Assembly (NCBI GenBank): GCA_031285525.1 | Contig: JAITWB010000188.1 | Span: 1 to 5,351, forward strand | Length of the DNA stretch: 5,351 bases | Reading direction: 5' to 3' | Source of the DNA: Spirochaetaceae bacterium | GTDB taxonomy: Bacteria > Spirochaetota > Spirochaetia > Treponematales > Treponemataceae | Shown: positions 4,749-5,351 of the stretch, piece by piece | Layout: every line of letters begins with the position of its first letter | How positions within the stretch are numbered: the stretch's first letter is position 1 | Position numbers and translations under genes: made by a program | Notes under the pieces: model-generated | Databases searched by the model: none | What the model was told of the DNA's origin: nothing | The model's input: only the letters and a program-made list of their open reading frames with translations

Positions 4749-5348
4749 ATGTTCAACAGTCTTTCCGGTACCGTAACCGCCCGAATGCCATCAAACCTCT
4801 ATCTCGATACCGGGGGTATCGAATGGGATATCACCGTCCCCGACTCAGCTCTGGAGGCGCTCCCCCTGGTGGGCGAACGGGGACGGGTCTTCGTTTGGAT
4901 GTACCATCGAGAGGATCAGATGAAACTCTTCGGGTTCTCCTCGGCGGAGGAGCGTTCCGTGTTTCTGGATCTGATGAAAGTAGAGGGAATCGGACCCAAA
5001 GGGGCAATAAAGATTCTCTCCCATATAGACGCCCGCCGTCTCGCACAGGTACTCGAAGGGGAAGACACGGGGCTGCTGGAGAAGCTTCCCGGTATCGGCA
5101 AAAAGACTGCCCAGAAGATGCTCCTCACCCTCAAGGGGAAGCTCGTCTTTTCTGAGGAGAAGACCAGAGCCGCGCCGGAACCCACCCCATGGGACGATAT
5201 AGTTACGGCTCTCGTGTCGATGGGCTTTGACAAAAAGGCAGCCGAAGATACGGTGCGGAAGATAGACGCAAGCCTCGACCCAGAACTGACCGCCCAGGAG
5301 AAGGAATCAACCCTCTTCCGGCAGGCGATTGTCGCCCTTAGCAGTTAA
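4749..5348 (+). CDS. ruvA: Holliday junction branch migration protein RuvA
   Basis: A complete 199-residue RuvA, close to the usual length of about 200. RuvA tetramers hold the four-way DNA junction while RuvB hexamers drive branch migration in recombinational repair. The OB-fold domain (1–63) includes REDQMKLFGF (54–63), with Glu55 and Asp56 at the position of the acidic pin of E. coli RuvA. Two helix-hairpin-helix motifs follow: VEGIGPKGAIKIL (78–90) and LPGIGKKTAQKML (113–125). A flexible linker (about 133–147, charged and Pro-rich) leads to domain III (148–199; WDDIVTALVSMGFDKKAAED), which contacts RuvB. ATG 4749 fits the family start (MFNSLSGTV) and the promoter spacing; the open frame further upstream translates repeat DNA. 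The three bases after the stop are GGA, perhaps the start of a ribosome binding site for a following gene such as ruvB, which would lie outside the window. Confidence 0.96.
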   Translation: MFNSLSGTVTARMPSNLYLDTGGIEWDITVPDSALEALPLVGERGRVFVWMYHREDQMKLFGFSSAEERSVFLDLMKVEGIGPKGAIKILSHIDARRLAQVLEGEDTGLLEKLPGIGKKTAQKMLLTLKGKLVFSEEKTRAAPEPTPWDDIVTALVSMGFDKKAAEDTVRKIDASLDPELTAQEKESTLFRQAIVALSS

Positions 5349-5351
5349 GGA

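Overview
The window looks like chromosomal DNA of a bacterium, most likely a spirochaete of the Treponema group (moderate confidence). The order hemW–lepB–smpB, the weak lepB and smpB leaders, and a treponeme-style secreted protein suggest this. From memory, unchecked here, T. pallidum also keeps smpB, lepB and a HemW-like gene together. There are two compositional blocks. The left end (1–1183) is AT-rich, with the toxin–antitoxin pair at about 35% GC by hand count. From 1184 onward the DNA is roughly 50–60% GC and carries housekeeping genes.

Layout. Positions 1–501 (minus) hold the N-terminal part of an HSL-type alpha/beta hydrolase that runs off the left edge. Positions 609–1183 (plus) hold a type II toxin–antitoxin operon: a ribbon-helix-helix antitoxin and a MazF/PemK-type endoribonuclease, overlapping by ATGA. 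The toxin stop overlaps the stop of the convergent hemW by 4 bp. hemW and lepB form a minus-strand operon in which the lepB stop touches the hemW start (TAAATG). Divergent from lepB is smpB, followed 7 nt later by a secreted protein of unknown function. A 153-bp gap with two kinds of 7-bp tandem repeat and a 60-nt polypyrimidine tract leads to a complete ruvA at the right edge.

How the genes work together. SmpB (trans-translation), LepB (signal peptide removal), HemW (heme trafficking) and RuvA (Holliday junction processing) are independent housekeeping functions. The secreted protein has a signal peptide that LepB would be expected to cleave. The toxin–antitoxin pair looks like an acquired cassette inserted next to hemW.

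Most notable signals. (1) Four transcription units have a -10 hexamer ending only 6–8 nt before the start codon (antitoxin, lepB, smpB, ruvA). This predicts leaderless or nearly leaderless mRNAs, whereas two of the genes inside operons have clear Shine–Dalgarno sequences. (2) The lepB and smpB promoters are back to back and overlap at their -35 elements. (3) LepB has Arg-Arg where signal peptidase I normally has the catalytic Lys-Arg. (4) Heptanucleotide repeats lie upstream of ruvA. I see no clearly new multi-gene system, CRISPR array, transposase, tRNA or rRNA.
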